A stretch of 64,000 nucleotides of DNA from CAYOHP01 sp964403795 [NCBI: uncultured bacterium] (GCA_964403795.1 CAYOHP010000003.1:45999-109998), one strand, 5' to 3'. Positions 16,318 to 24,609 are shown, counted from the stretch's first letter. The notes: a model not told the origin generated them from the letters alone. Made by a program: numbers and translations.

Positions 16318-17112
16318 GTGACGTCCGTGAAACACGCATGCCTCTGTCAGACGGTGAAGGGCGAGGTCGGGCCGGCCTGCAGTTTCCGGGTGGAGCGACC
16401 CGGGGAGCTCGAGCGGCTGGAGCCGGCCGAGATCCTGAAGAGGGTCCCGGTGATGGCGGCCTCGGCTCCCGCCACCCAGGAGCTCCTGGCCACCAAGGCC
16501 GAGGTCCGGCGCTTCGGTCCCGGCGAGACCCTGCTCCGGCTCGGGATCCCGTGCCGCGGCCTGCTCTTGCTGGTGTCCGGGCGCGCCGCCGTGGTGCAGA
16601 GCCGCGGGGGACTCTGGGAGCACCTGATCACCGAGATCGGACCGGGCTTCCCCTTGAACCTGGTGGCAGTGCTCGACCGGGGGAACGAGGTGGCCGAGGT
16701 CCGGGGCAAGAGCGAAGGGGCCGTCCTCTTCTGGTCCCAGGAGACGATCGACCAGGCGCTGGAGACCGATCCGGACCTCGCCAAGCGCCTGCTCCACTGT
16801 CTGGGCGGCCAGTACCGGACGCTCATCCAGCGGGTGGCCGAGATCTCGCTCCTCGACATCGAGGAACGGCTGGCCCGGTTCGTCCTGCGCCATGCCCCCG
16901 GGCCCGGGGAACCCGATCTCGAGGAACACTGGCCGTGGACCCACGCCGAGGTGGCGAACTTCCTGGGGGCCTCCCGGGAGGACGTGACCCGGATCCTCGG
17001 GAAATTCCGCAAGCGCGGCTGGGTCGGGGTACGCCGGCGGAGGGTGACCCTGCTCGATCGCCCCGGGTTGACCCGCCACTCGCCCCCGTCGATGCTCGGC
17101 GTCTGGGTGTAG
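16318..17112 (+). CDS. Crp/Fnr-family transcription regulator
   Basis: The product has 264 residues. An N-terminal cyclic-nucleotide-binding-type beta-barrel (about 55-140, with RRFGPGETLLRLGIPCRGLL) is joined by a long dimer helix (LAKRLLHCLGGQYRTLIQRV) to a C-terminal winged HTH (HAEVANFLGASREDVTRILG, then KFRKRGWVGVRRRRV). The recognition-helix Arg-Glu pattern SREDVTR is typical of the family. Cys at 8, 10, 21, 79 and 161 are noteworthy because Fnr-type members bind an Fe-S cluster through N-terminal cysteines, but the spacing differs, so a cluster is only possible. The GTG at 16318 is the chosen start; a GTG three codons on is equally possible. It is divergent from the MoxR cassette and a natural candidate to control it. 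Confidence 0.85.
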   Translation: MTSVKHACLCQTVKGEVGPACSFRVERPGELERLEPAEILKRVPVMAASAPATQELLATKAEVRRFGPGETLLRLGIPCRGLLLLVSGRAAVVQSRGGLWEHLITEIGPGFPLNLVAVLDRGNEVAEVRGKSEGAVLFWSQETIDQALETDPDLAKRLLHCLGGQYRTLIQRVAEISLLDIEERLARFVLRHAPGPGEPDLEEHWPWTHAEVANFLGASREDVTRILGKFRKRGWVGVRRRRVTLLDRPGLTRHSPPSMLGVWV

Positions 17113-17128
17113 GGACCCAGGTCAGGGA

Positions 17129-18205
17129 TCAGGCCGGGGCCGGCAGCGGGAGGCGGCGGACCAGGCGGAAGCCGATGTCGACCGCGCCGAAGGCGGGATC
17201 GGCGCCTTCCCTCAGGGTCAGCCGCAGGTACTCGAGCGGCGTCGCCCAGCTGCCGCCGCGCACCACCCGTCGCTCGCCCCGCCCGGGGCCCTTGGGATTC
17301 CGCCGGAGGCCGCGCCGGTGGTAGGAGGGCGACCAGTGGTCGGCGCACCACTCGGCGACGTTGCCCAGCATGTCCTCGACCCCGAAGGGACTGGTGCCCG
17401 CCGGGTGCTTCCCGTTGTCCATGAGGAACTGGTGGAAGGCGTGGCCGCGGGTGGCGCGGGGGCTGGCGGCGGCCGGGCCGTGGAGTTCCCTGTAGTTGGC
17501 CCGACCGGGTCCAGGCGATTCGTCTCCCCAAGGAAAGAGGCGCCGGTCCACCCCCCGGGCGGCCCTCTCCCACTCGGCCTCGGTGGGCAGCGCGGCTCCC
17601 GCCCATGACGCGTAGGCGATCGCGTCATGCCAGGTGACCGCCACCACCGGACGCTCCCGCTTGCGCCGCTGCACCTCCAGGTTCCAGGGCGGGTCCGGGG
17701 CATCCGGCGCGTCGTCGAGGAAGGCCTGGTAGGCCCGGACCCGGACCGGGACGCGGTCGACCAGGAAGCCGTCCAGGGTGACGGGGTGCTCGGGACCCTC
17801 GCGGTCGGTTCCCAGGTCGGTGCCCTGCCAGCCGGCTCCCGGCGGGACCAGGAGCATGCGGGAGGCGTCGAGCGGCCGCGTGTACTCGAGCGGCAGGCCG
17901 GTCACCCCGTCGTACCAGTGGTCCTCGGCCTCCAGGGCGCGGCCGGCCCAGAAGCTGCCCCGCGGCTCGACCGGCATGGAGGCGAGCTCGAGGCCGAGCA
18001 GGGCGAGGGCCAGGGGCACCAGGCTCCGGTCCCGCGGCATGGCGGTCCAGGCCGCCAGCAGCCCGGGAAGGTGGCGACGGGTCGTGAGGAAGCGGGGCGG
18101 CTCGCCGGTCCGGGCGGCGAATCGCCCGAGCTCGGCCCAGGCCTCCGGGTCGCGCGGGGACCGGGCGAGGGCGCGTTCGATGCGTACCAGTCCGGAGTCG
18201 AGCAT
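17129..18205 (-). CDS. FGE-sulfatase/SUMF1-like protein lacking the catalytic cysteines
   Basis: The product has 358 residues. After a helical N-terminal region (1-85) comes the formylglycine-generating-enzyme-like domain: LLVPPGAGWQGTDLGTDREG, HPVTLDGFLVDRVPVRVRAY, PVVAVTWHDAIAYASWAGAA, LPTEAEWERAARGVDRRLFP, GVEDMLGNVAEWCADHW, and VVRGGSWATPLEYLRLTLRE. In true FGE the segment after GGS carries two copper-binding Cys; here it reads WATPLEYLRLT with none, so sulfatase activation is unlikely. Such FGE-sulfatase-fold proteins can bind ligands or act in other oxidations (as EgtB does), or serve with kinases. No sulfatase gene is in the window. No signal peptide. It converges on the Crp/Fnr gene with a 16-base gap. 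Confidence 0.8.
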   Translation of the reverse strand: MLDSGLVRIERALARSPRDPEAWAELGRFAARTGEPPRFLTTRRHLPGLLAAWTAMPRDRSLVPLALALLGLELASMPVEPRGSFWAGRALEAEDHWYDGVTGLPLEYTRPLDASRMLLVPPGAGWQGTDLGTDREGPEHPVTLDGFLVDRVPVRVRAYQAFLDDAPDAPDPPWNLEVQRRKRERPVVAVTWHDAIAYASWAGAALPTEAEWERAARGVDRRLFPWGDESPGPGRANYRELHGPAAASPRATRGHAFHQFLMDNGKHPAGTSPFGVEDMLGNVAEWCADHWSPSYHRRGLRRNPKGPGRGERRVVRGGSWATPLEYLRLTLREGADPAFGAVDIGFRLVRRLPLPAPA

Positions 18206-18331
18206 GGCCGTGGGTTCCTCGACGAGGGTACCGAAGCGGGAGGTACGGAGGAGATCGGGTTCGCTTGGCGGAGGGAACCCGGAGGCCTATATCGGTGTCG
18301 AAGCTACACTGAGAAATGGGAAGGGATCGCC

Positions 18332-19285
18332 ATGCTCCACCAACCGGTCGACCGGCTCTTCGCGCGGCCCCGACGGGTCCTGCTGGCGGGGATCGGAGGC
18401 GGCTTCGACGTGGTCTGCGGGCTCCCGCTGGCGCTGCGCCTGATGGAGGCCGGGCATCATGTCGTGCTCGCCAACCTCACGTTCACCAACCACCGTGCCG
18501 TCACCGGGGGGGAAGCCCTCGGGGATTCCCTGCTCCGGGTCGACGCCCGCTCCGGATGCGACAACGGGTACTTCCCGGAGGGCCACCTGGCGCGATGGTT
18601 CCTGGCCCGCCGGGGCCTCGAGGTGCCGGTCCACCTCTTCACCGACCCGAGCCTTCCCGCCTTGCAGGCCGGCTACCGGAGGCTGGTGGAGACCGAGGCG
18701 ATCGACACCCTCCTCCAGGTCGACGGAGGAATAGACGGCCTGCTCTCCGGTCGCGAGTACTCGCTCGGGACGCCGACCTGGGACGCCCTGAGCCTGGCCG
18801 CGGTCCACCGCCTCGAGGTGGAGGCGAAGCTGGTCGCCTTCGTGGGACTGGGGGCCGAGCGCTACGACCGGATCGCCCATTCCGAGGCCCTGGAAGGCCT
18901 GGCCGAGCTGGCGGGTCGCTCCGCCCTGCTGGGCAGCGAGGCGCTGCTGGCGAACTCCCCCGAGGGCGCCGCCTTCCTGGAGGCGCTCGAGTTCGTCCAC
19001 CGCGCCCAGGGTCCTGCCAAGCAGAGCATCGTGGCCTCCACCATCCGGGCGGCCCTGGAGGGTCGCTTCGGGGACACCGTGGTCAACGACCGGACCCGCG
19101 ACACTCCCATCTGGGTCTCGCCCCTGGCCCAGCTGGTCTGGTATGTCGACCACGACGCGCTGGTGGCGCGCAAACCCTACATGGCGGCGATGCTGGCGAC
19201 CCGCACGGTGGCGGAGGCGGCCTCGCTCATCGAGGGCTTCCACCGGGAGCACGGCCGGCGCGAGTTCATGGCGATCCCGATCTGA
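18332..19285 (+). CDS. DUF1152 family protein
   Basis: The product has 317 residues. The ATG at 18332 follows GGGAAGGGATCGCC; the frame is open far upstream but that part overlaps the opposite gene. The protein begins with a Rossmann-like RRVLLAGIGGGFDVVCGLPL, then GHHVVLANLTFTN, IDTLLQVDGGIDGLLSGREY (Asp-rich site), VEAKLVAFVGLGAERYDRIA, and TPIWVSPLAQLVWYVDHDAL. These match DUF1152, a family of unknown biochemical role found in bacteria and archaea. A cytoplasmic enzyme handling a small ligand or nucleotide is plausible from the GxGGG loop. It is divergent from the FGE-like gene and followed 46 bases later by the desaturase gene, perhaps in the same unit. Confidence 0.78.
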   Translation: MLHQPVDRLFARPRRVLLAGIGGGFDVVCGLPLALRLMEAGHHVVLANLTFTNHRAVTGGEALGDSLLRVDARSGCDNGYFPEGHLARWFLARRGLEVPVHLFTDPSLPALQAGYRRLVETEAIDTLLQVDGGIDGLLSGREYSLGTPTWDALSLAAVHRLEVEAKLVAFVGLGAERYDRIAHSEALEGLAELAGRSALLGSEALLANSPEGAAFLEALEFVHRAQGPAKQSIVASTIRAALEGRFGDTVVNDRTRDTPIWVSPLAQLVWYVDHDALVARKPYMAAMLATRTVAEAASLIEGFHREHGRREFMAIPI

Positions 19286-19331
19286 GGACGTTGGGACTCG
19301 CGGGTCCGCCGCGGGCTAGCATCCGTCCCCC

Positions 19332-20312
19332 ATGTCGCGGGACTACCAGGACCATGTGGAGCGGAGCGCCCGGATCCTGGCGCGGTACCCGGAGATCCGC
19401 CAGTGGTTCCGACCCTACCCCCTCTCGCTGGTCCCCATCACCGTCCTGGTCGCGCTCCAGTGGGGCATCGCTTGGGCCGTCGCCGACCTGCCCTGGTGGT
19501 CGGTCGGGCTGGTCGCCTTCGGGATCGGGCAGTTCGTGCTGCATTCGCTTTCGACCTTCCTCCATGAGGCGGCGCACTCCCGGGTCCTCCCGACCCGGGG
19601 CGGGTCGATGTTCGTACTCTGGGTGATCGAGCTGGGGACGCTCTCGTTCGCCAAGTCGGCCACCTACGTGGCCCGCCACGGACCCTCCCACCACCGGTAC
19701 CTGAACGACTACCTGCGCGACTACGAGTGGTGGGACGCCGAACAGGTGGGGCGCCTGCGTTCCCGGGTCGAGTGGCGGATCTTCGACGCGCTGCTCCAGC
19801 TCTTGCCCCTCGGGATGCTGGTCTCCGACCTGCTGGTGGCCGCGTTCGGGGGAGAGGACCGGCGTCGGCGGATCCGGGAGGTCCCCCTGCCGGTCTGGTT
19901 CCGGGGTCTGCTCATGGCGACGAGCCTGGGCCTCTACCTGGTGGCCTGGCGGTTCCTGGGCTTCGGGGCGGCCCTCTACTTCGTCTGGTCGGTCTCGTTC
20001 ATGGTCGGACTCTGGGGGATCACCTTCAAGGGACAGTCCATCGCCGAGCACGACGTCGAGGGGAAGGGTCGCACCTACTCGACCTACGGCTGGGTCAACC
20101 GGGTGTTCTTCAACACCGGGTACCACGACGAGCACCACACCTTTCCCCAGGTCCCCTGGATCGACCTGCCCAAGGTCCGGGAGGTCGCCTGGGAGGACTT
20201 CCAGAACGACAGCGGCAGGGACTACGTCGGATGGTGGGCGCAGTGGGCCGGGAGCCTGTTCGCGCCCGGACGATTCCAACGCTACCGGCCGTCGAACCTG
20301 CCTCCGGGGTAG
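19332..20312 (+). CDS. membrane fatty acid desaturase, sphingolipid delta-4 desaturase (DEGS)-like
   Basis: The product has 326 residues and several membrane helices (about 35-52, 57-75, 92-110, 155-172, 193-235). The three di-iron histidine boxes are present: HEAAH (78-82), HGPSHH (116-121) and HDEHH (265-269), so it should be an O2-dependent di-iron lipid desaturase or hydroxylase. The context of the third box, RVFFNTGYHDEHHTFPQVPW followed by IDLPKVREVAWEDF, closely follows the eukaryotic dihydroceramide desaturase pattern (NxGYHNEHHDFP...LPxVRKIA), more than acyl-CoA or acyl-lipid desaturases. The likely substrate is therefore a sphingoid or long-chain amide or aldehyde lipid, but no sphingolipid synthesis gene is seen nearby. 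The ATG at 19332 is the only sensible start. Confidence 0.85.
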   Translation: MSRDYQDHVERSARILARYPEIRQWFRPYPLSLVPITVLVALQWGIAWAVADLPWWSVGLVAFGIGQFVLHSLSTFLHEAAHSRVLPTRGGSMFVLWVIELGTLSFAKSATYVARHGPSHHRYLNDYLRDYEWWDAEQVGRLRSRVEWRIFDALLQLLPLGMLVSDLLVAAFGGEDRRRRIREVPLPVWFRGLLMATSLGLYLVAWRFLGFGAALYFVWSVSFMVGLWGITFKGQSIAEHDVEGKGRTYSTYGWVNRVFFNTGYHDEHHTFPQVPWIDLPKVREVAWEDFQNDSGRDYVGWWAQWAGSLFAPGRFQRYRPSNLPPG

Positions 20313-20394
20313 CAGCCGGCAGGCTTCGGGCCGAGCGGGTACCGGGTGCCGTATCCTCGGGTCCCCGGGAGACCGGTCGACCCAGGAGGGTGCC

Positions 20395-22386
20395 GTGGAG
20401 ACCTTCGCCAGCCATTGCCCGCTCGACTGTCCCGACGCCTGCAGCCTGACCGTGAAGGTCGAGGGCGGGAGGGCCGTCGGGGTGACCGGATCGGAGCGGA
20501 ACCCGCTCACCGCGGGCTTCCTCTGCAGCAAGGTCGCCAAGCTCGCCGAGCACCTCTACTGCCCGGAGCGGCTGCTCCACCCGGCGGTGCGGGTCGGAGC
20601 CAAGGGCGCGGGCGAGTTCCGGAGGATCGGCTGGGACGAGGCGCTGGACCGCGTGGCCGCCGAGATGCGCCGGGTGCGCGAGCGCTGGGGCGGCGAGGCC
20701 ATCCTTCCCATGAACTACGGGGGCTCGAACGGCTATCTGAGCCAGCTCTCGACCGATGCCCGGCTCTTCCACCGGATCGGGGCCTCGAACCTGGGCCGCA
20801 ATCTCTGCGCCGCCCCCAGCGGCTGGGCCCAGGAGAAGCTGTTCGGGCGCATGCCGGGGATGGCCCTGGAGGACTACGAACACTCCCGGGGCATCGTGCT
20901 CTGGGGCGTGAACCCCTCGGCGACCTCGATCCACCTGGTACCGGTGTTGAAGCGGGCACGGGCCGCCGGTGCCCGGCTGGCAGTGGTCGACCCGCGGCGG
21001 ATCCCCCTGGCCGGGGACGCCGACCTTCACGTCGCGATCCGGCCGGGGACCGACCTGCCGGTGGCGCTCTCGCTGGTGCGCTGGCTGTTCGCCACCGGGC
21101 GGGCCGACCTCGGGTACCTGGAGGCGCATGCCACCGGGGTCGAGGAACTCCGGGCCGCGGCCGAGCCCTGGACCTTCGAGGCCGCGGCCGAGGTGGCGGG
21201 CGTCGCTCCGGGGGAGCTGCTGGCGCTGGGCGAGCTGTTCGCGGATTCCGAGCCGGCCGCCATCCGCTGCGGCTGGGGGGTCGAGCGCAGCCGGCACGGG
21301 GCGGGCGCGGTGGCCGCCATCCTCTCGCTCCCGGTGGTGGCCGGCAAGCTCGGGCGTCGCGGCGGCGGCTTCACCATGTCGAACTCCAAGGCCTGGCGCC
21401 TGGATCCGGCGGCGGCCGCCGATGCCCCGGCCCCGAAGACCCGGACCGTGGTGCAGAGCCTCCTGGGGAAGGCGCTGACCGGTCCCATGGAGCCACCGGT
21501 GGCGCTGCTCTTCGTCTACAACTCGAACCCGCTGGCGACCGTGCCCGAGCAGGAGACGGTGCGGCGCGGGCTCCTGCGCGAGGACCTCTTCACGGTGGTC
21601 TTCGACGCGGTGATGACCGACACGGCCCGCTACGCGGATCTGCTGCTCCCGGCCACCACCTTCGTCGAGCACACCGAGGTGGCGAGAGGCTACGGGGCCT
21701 ATGTGCTCCAGTGCTCCGAGGCAGCCGTGGCGGCGCCCGGCGAGGCCCGGCCGAATTTCGCGGTGTTCCAGGAGCTGGTGGAACGGCTGGGGCTCGGGAA
21801 GCCGGGGGACGCCACCACCGAGGAGGAGTTCACCCGCCGCTTGCTGGCCCAGACGGGGCGGGGTCCCGAGCTGGGGGCGACGCTGGCGGCTGACGGGATC
21901 GCCTTCCCGGAGGCGGGGCCGCGGCCGCTCCCCATGGTCGATTTCGGACCGCGGACCGCGGACGGCCGTGTCGGGCTCGGGGTAGGGGACCGGGGATACG
22001 AGTACCGGCCCGGGGCGCGCGACCCTGCCTTCCCCCTGAACCTGATCTCGCCGGCGAGGGGCAGGACCATCAGCTCGACCTTCGGCCAGCTCTCGAAGGC
22101 CAGGGTGCCGCTGGCCATGCACCCGGAGGATGCCCGGGTCCGGGGGCTCGCCGACGGAGACCGGGTGCGGATCCACAACCGGCTCGGCGAGGTGCGGACC
22201 TCGCTGTCGGTGGAGGCACGGATCCGGCCCGGGGTGGTGGAACTCCCGAAGGGCCTGTGGAGCCACCACACCGATTCGGGGACCACCGCCAACGCCCTGA
22301 TCGGCGACGAACTGACGCGGCACGGCCTGGGACCCTGCTGGAACGACGCCTGGGTCGAGGTCGAGAAGGTGCGCGAAGCGGACTGA
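20395..22386 (+). CDS. molybdopterin oxidoreductase (single-subunit, formate-dehydrogenase-like family)
   Basis: The product has 663 residues. GTG at 20395 follows CAGGAGGGTGCC. The N-terminus holds a 4Fe-4S site, C8-x3-C12-x3-C16 and C44 (GFLCSK), then the molybdopterin domains: ILPMNYGGSNGYLSQLSTDA, NLCAAPSGWAQEK (C138 is a candidate Mo ligand), GIVLWGVNPSATSIHLVPVL, AVVDPRRIPLAGDADLHVAI and, at the end, a molydopterin-dinucleotide-binding domain (PLNLISPARGRTISSTFGQL, VELPKGLWSHH). No Tat signal, so cytoplasmic. No electron-transfer or membrane subunit, and no Mo-cofactor gene, lies nearby, so partner and substrate are unknown. Similar lone proteins are annotated as anaerobic dehydrogenases. 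Confidence 0.85.
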   Translation: METFASHCPLDCPDACSLTVKVEGGRAVGVTGSERNPLTAGFLCSKVAKLAEHLYCPERLLHPAVRVGAKGAGEFRRIGWDEALDRVAAEMRRVRERWGGEAILPMNYGGSNGYLSQLSTDARLFHRIGASNLGRNLCAAPSGWAQEKLFGRMPGMALEDYEHSRGIVLWGVNPSATSIHLVPVLKRARAAGARLAVVDPRRIPLAGDADLHVAIRPGTDLPVALSLVRWLFATGRADLGYLEAHATGVEELRAAAEPWTFEAAAEVAGVAPGELLALGELFADSEPAAIRCGWGVERSRHGAGAVAAILSLPVVAGKLGRRGGGFTMSNSKAWRLDPAAAADAPAPKTRTVVQSLLGKALTGPMEPPVALLFVYNSNPLATVPEQETVRRGLLREDLFTVVFDAVMTDTARYADLLLPATTFVEHTEVARGYGAYVLQCSEAAVAAPGEARPNFAVFQELVERLGLGKPGDATTEEEFTRRLLAQTGRGPELGATLAADGIAFPEAGPRPLPMVDFGPRTADGRVGLGVGDRGYEYRPGARDPAFPLNLISPARGRTISSTFGQLSKARVPLAMHPEDARVRGLADGDRVRIHNRLGEVRTSLSVEARIRPGVVELPKGLWSHHTDSGTTANALIGDELTRHGLGPCWNDAWVEVEKVREAD

Positions 22387-22466
22387 GGACCGCCCGGGTG
22401 TATGCTCGGGAGTGGACGGGTGCCCCCGGGAAACTCCCCGGGATCGGTCGTCCGGAAGGGCCGAAC

Positions 22467-23474
22467 ATGGCGCGCCTCGCTCGCGGGGCACGTCGCCTCG
22501 CCTGCCTCATGGCAGCCGCCCTCGCCACCTCCACGCTCGCCAACGAGGATCCCTACGTGATGGCGATCCGCCATCTCGAGGGGAAGGGCGTTCCCAAGGA
22601 TCCGGAGCGGGGTGTGCGCCTGCTCGAGGTGGCCGCGGCCAAGGGGCACGTCCGGGCCCAGACCCGGCTGGCGGTCTGCCTGGTGAAGGGGATCGGCACC
22701 GAGCGGGCTCCCAAGAAGGCGGTGGCCTGGGCACGACGGGCCGCCTCCCAGGGGGATGCCCAGGGCGAGTTCCTGCTCGGGCGGCTGCTGGTCGCCGGGG
22801 TCGGGACCGAGGCGGATCCCGTCGAAGGGATGGAGTGGCTGCGCAAGAGCGCCGCCCAGGAGCACGAGAAGGCCATCCAGCTCGTGAAGAAGCTGGATCG
22901 CAAGGCGAGGGCGGAGGCCGATGCCGCCAAGGCGGCCCGGGAGCCGGCCCGAGGTGCGAAGCCCGCCAGTGCCGACGACGACGAGTTCGGGAGCATGGAC
23001 GCGGGCGGGAGCATGGGCGGCGATGCCCTGCCGGGGACCTCCGGGGGGCCCGACACCGGGGTGCAGGATCCCTCCGGTCCCGACGAGCCGGTGGCGTCGA
23101 ATCCGGGAGCTGCCGACGGGGACGACGACGGCTTCGACGACGGGGGCGGGAACCAGCCCGGGGGCGGGGGTTCGACCGATCCCGATCCGGGGAGCGGGGG
23201 CGGGGAGCCGGGAGGCGGGGACGGTGGAGGCACCGAGCCGGGCTCCTCGGGTGGAAGCGATCCGGACGGGGGCGCCGAGCCGGGCTCCGCGGACGGCGGG
23301 GAGCCTGGGCAGGGTGGGGGAGACGACCCGGACCAGGGCGGGGGCGAGCCGGGCTCTTCGGGTGGCGGCGAACAGGATTCCGAGGGCGGCGGCAGCTCGG
23401 GGGACGACAGCGGGACCACCGGCGGGTCGGGGAACGAGGGCGATCCCGAGGAAGGCCAGGGGTCCGGCCCCTGA
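22467..23474 (+). CDS. exported Sel1-repeat protein with long acidic Gly-rich tail
   Basis: The product has 335 residues. GGAAGGGCCGAAC precedes the ATG at 22467. A signal peptide (MARLARGARRLACLMAAALA, with TLA at the cut before NED) is followed by about three Sel1-like TPR repeats: AIRHLEGKGVPKDPERGVRL (30-62), RLAVCLVKGIGTERAPKKAV (66-98) and LLGRLLVAGVGTEADPVEGM (103-135). From about 160 to the end the protein is low-complexity Gly, Ser, Asp, Glu, Pro with repeats of EPGSSGGG type and no hydrophobic core. Sel1 domains bind partner proteins; the tail is probably a disordered, negatively charged extension. The tail DNA is imperfectly repetitive and prone to slippage. Confidence 0.8.
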   Translation: MARLARGARRLACLMAAALATSTLANEDPYVMAIRHLEGKGVPKDPERGVRLLEVAAAKGHVRAQTRLAVCLVKGIGTERAPKKAVAWARRAASQGDAQGEFLLGRLLVAGVGTEADPVEGMEWLRKSAAQEHEKAIQLVKKLDRKARAEADAAKAAREPARGAKPASADDDEFGSMDAGGSMGGDALPGTSGGPDTGVQDPSGPDEPVASNPGAADGDDDGFDDGGGNQPGGGGSTDPDPGSGGGEPGGGDGGGTEPGSSGGSDPDGGAEPGSADGGEPGQGGGDDPDQGGGEPGSSGGGEQDSEGGGSSGDDSGTTGGSGNEGDPEEGQGSGP

Positions 23475-23534
23475 TCCGGGAGGCAAGGGCGGCCGGCCGG
23501 CGCCGGTCCCCCCGCTGGTACGCTCGGAGATCCG

Positions 23535-24494
23535 ATGACGACCCGACCCAAGAACCCGTTCCTGCGCGGCTCGACCCTTCCCGAGCCGTTCCTGGCGATC
23601 GGGCACCGGGGCGCCCGGGCCTTCGCTCCCGAGAACACCCTGGTCTCCTTCTCCCGGGCCATCGAGCTCGGCGTGAAGATGATCGAGTTCGACGTGCACG
23701 TCTCCAAGGACGGCGTACCGGTGGTCTTCCACGACCACCGCCTGAAGCGCTGCACCGACGCGGTGGTCCGCTTCCCCGGGCGCGAGCCCTGGCTGCTGGC
23801 CGATTTCACCTGGGCGGAACTGAGGACCCTGGATGCCGGGTCCTGGTTCGTCCTCGATCCGCCCTTCCGGAAGATGGCCACCCGGGGGGAACGGAAGCTC
23901 TACCTGGGACCGGACTCGATGCAGCGGTTCGGGGGCGGCAAGGTGGGCATCCCCTCGCTCGAGGAGACGCTGGTGCTGCTGGAGGCCCATGACGTCTACG
24001 CCAACATCGAGCTCAAGGCGATCCCGTTCTTCGATCCCTTCCTGGGGACCGAGGTGCTGCGTCTGGTCCGGCGCCTGGGCTTCGAGCACCGGGTGGTGTT
24101 CTCGTCCTTCGACCATGACCTGGTCCGGGAGATGAAGCGGGCCGAACCCGGGATCGCCTGTGGCGTGCTGTCGCGGGACCGGCTGGCGGCTCCCGTCGAG
24201 TACCTGGTCGACCTGGTGGGGGCCGACACCTTCCATCCGGGCGGCAGGCCGCTCTACGACACCCTGGGGCTGCTCCACCACCGGACCTACGGGACTGACA
24301 TCCACACCGAGCGGATCCGGAAGCTCCGGGCGGCAGGACTGGCGGTGCTGGTCTGGACCATCGACCACCCCGAGGATATCCGCTGGCTCAAGGAGGCCGG
24401 GGTCCACGGGATCATGAGCGACTTCCCCAACCGGCTCTCCGAGGCATGGCTCGGGCAGCACGCCCACGAGGTCGAGACCCGGCAGACCGAGTAG
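23535..24494 (+). CDS. cytoplasmic glycerophosphodiester phosphodiesterase (GDPD family)
   Basis: The product has 319 residues. The GDPD barrel is clear: FLAIGHRGARAFAPENTLVS gives H24, R25, E33 and N34; MIEFDVHVSKDG gives E51 and D53; VVFHDHRL gives H66; later ANIELKAIPF and LAVLVWTIDHPEDI. These are the acid/base histidines and metal ligands of enzymes that cleave glycerophosphodiesters to sn-glycerol 3-phosphate and an alcohol. An insertion of about 40 residues after the second strand (ADFTWAELRTLDAGSW and on) is normal for the family. There is no signal peptide, in contrast to the second GDPD at 49.5 kb. It follows the Sel1 gene by 60 bases. Confidence 0.9.
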   Translation: MTTRPKNPFLRGSTLPEPFLAIGHRGARAFAPENTLVSFSRAIELGVKMIEFDVHVSKDGVPVVFHDHRLKRCTDAVVRFPGREPWLLADFTWAELRTLDAGSWFVLDPPFRKMATRGERKLYLGPDSMQRFGGGKVGIPSLEETLVLLEAHDVYANIELKAIPFFDPFLGTEVLRLVRRLGFEHRVVFSSFDHDLVREMKRAEPGIACGVLSRDRLAAPVEYLVDLVGADTFHPGGRPLYDTLGLLHHRTYGTDIHTERIRKLRAAGLAVLVWTIDHPEDIRWLKEAGVHGIMSDFPNRLSEAWLGQHAHEVETRQTE

Positions 24495-24500
24495 GGCCTC

Positions 24501-24529
24501 GTCGCGCCCGGGCCGGCGCGCCCGGCGAC
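24501..24529 (+). terminator. GC hairpin after the GDPD gene
   Basis: CCGGGC and GCCCGG pair around a CGGCGC loop, closed by GTCG/CGAC with a bulge, seven bases after the stop at 24494. It is followed by a purine-rich stretch, not T's. Confidence 0.45.
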
Positions 24530-24609
24530 AAGAGAGCGGCTCCGAGACGCTCATTCGGCACCCCGGAACTGCCGAAGATGTACCGAGAACGAAAGGCCCC
24601 GCGCCTCCC

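Noticed and set aside
14659-17079. Upstream extension of the frame of the 281-residue cassette protein to 17079
   Set aside because: The extension overlaps the MoxR and Crp/Fnr genes, has no recognisable domain, and a GTGA-coupled start exists at 14658.
16318-17112. Calling the regulator a true oxygen-sensing Fnr
   Set aside because: The cysteine spacing does not match Fnr, so only the broader Crp/Fnr family is claimed.
17129-18205. Calling this gene an active formylglycine-generating enzyme
   Set aside because: The two catalytic cysteines are missing and no sulfatase is nearby.
23000-23474. Repetitive DNA as a tandem repeat array or CRISPR-like element
   Set aside because: There is no regular unit or spacer; it is the Gly/Asp/Ser-rich tail of the Sel1 protein.
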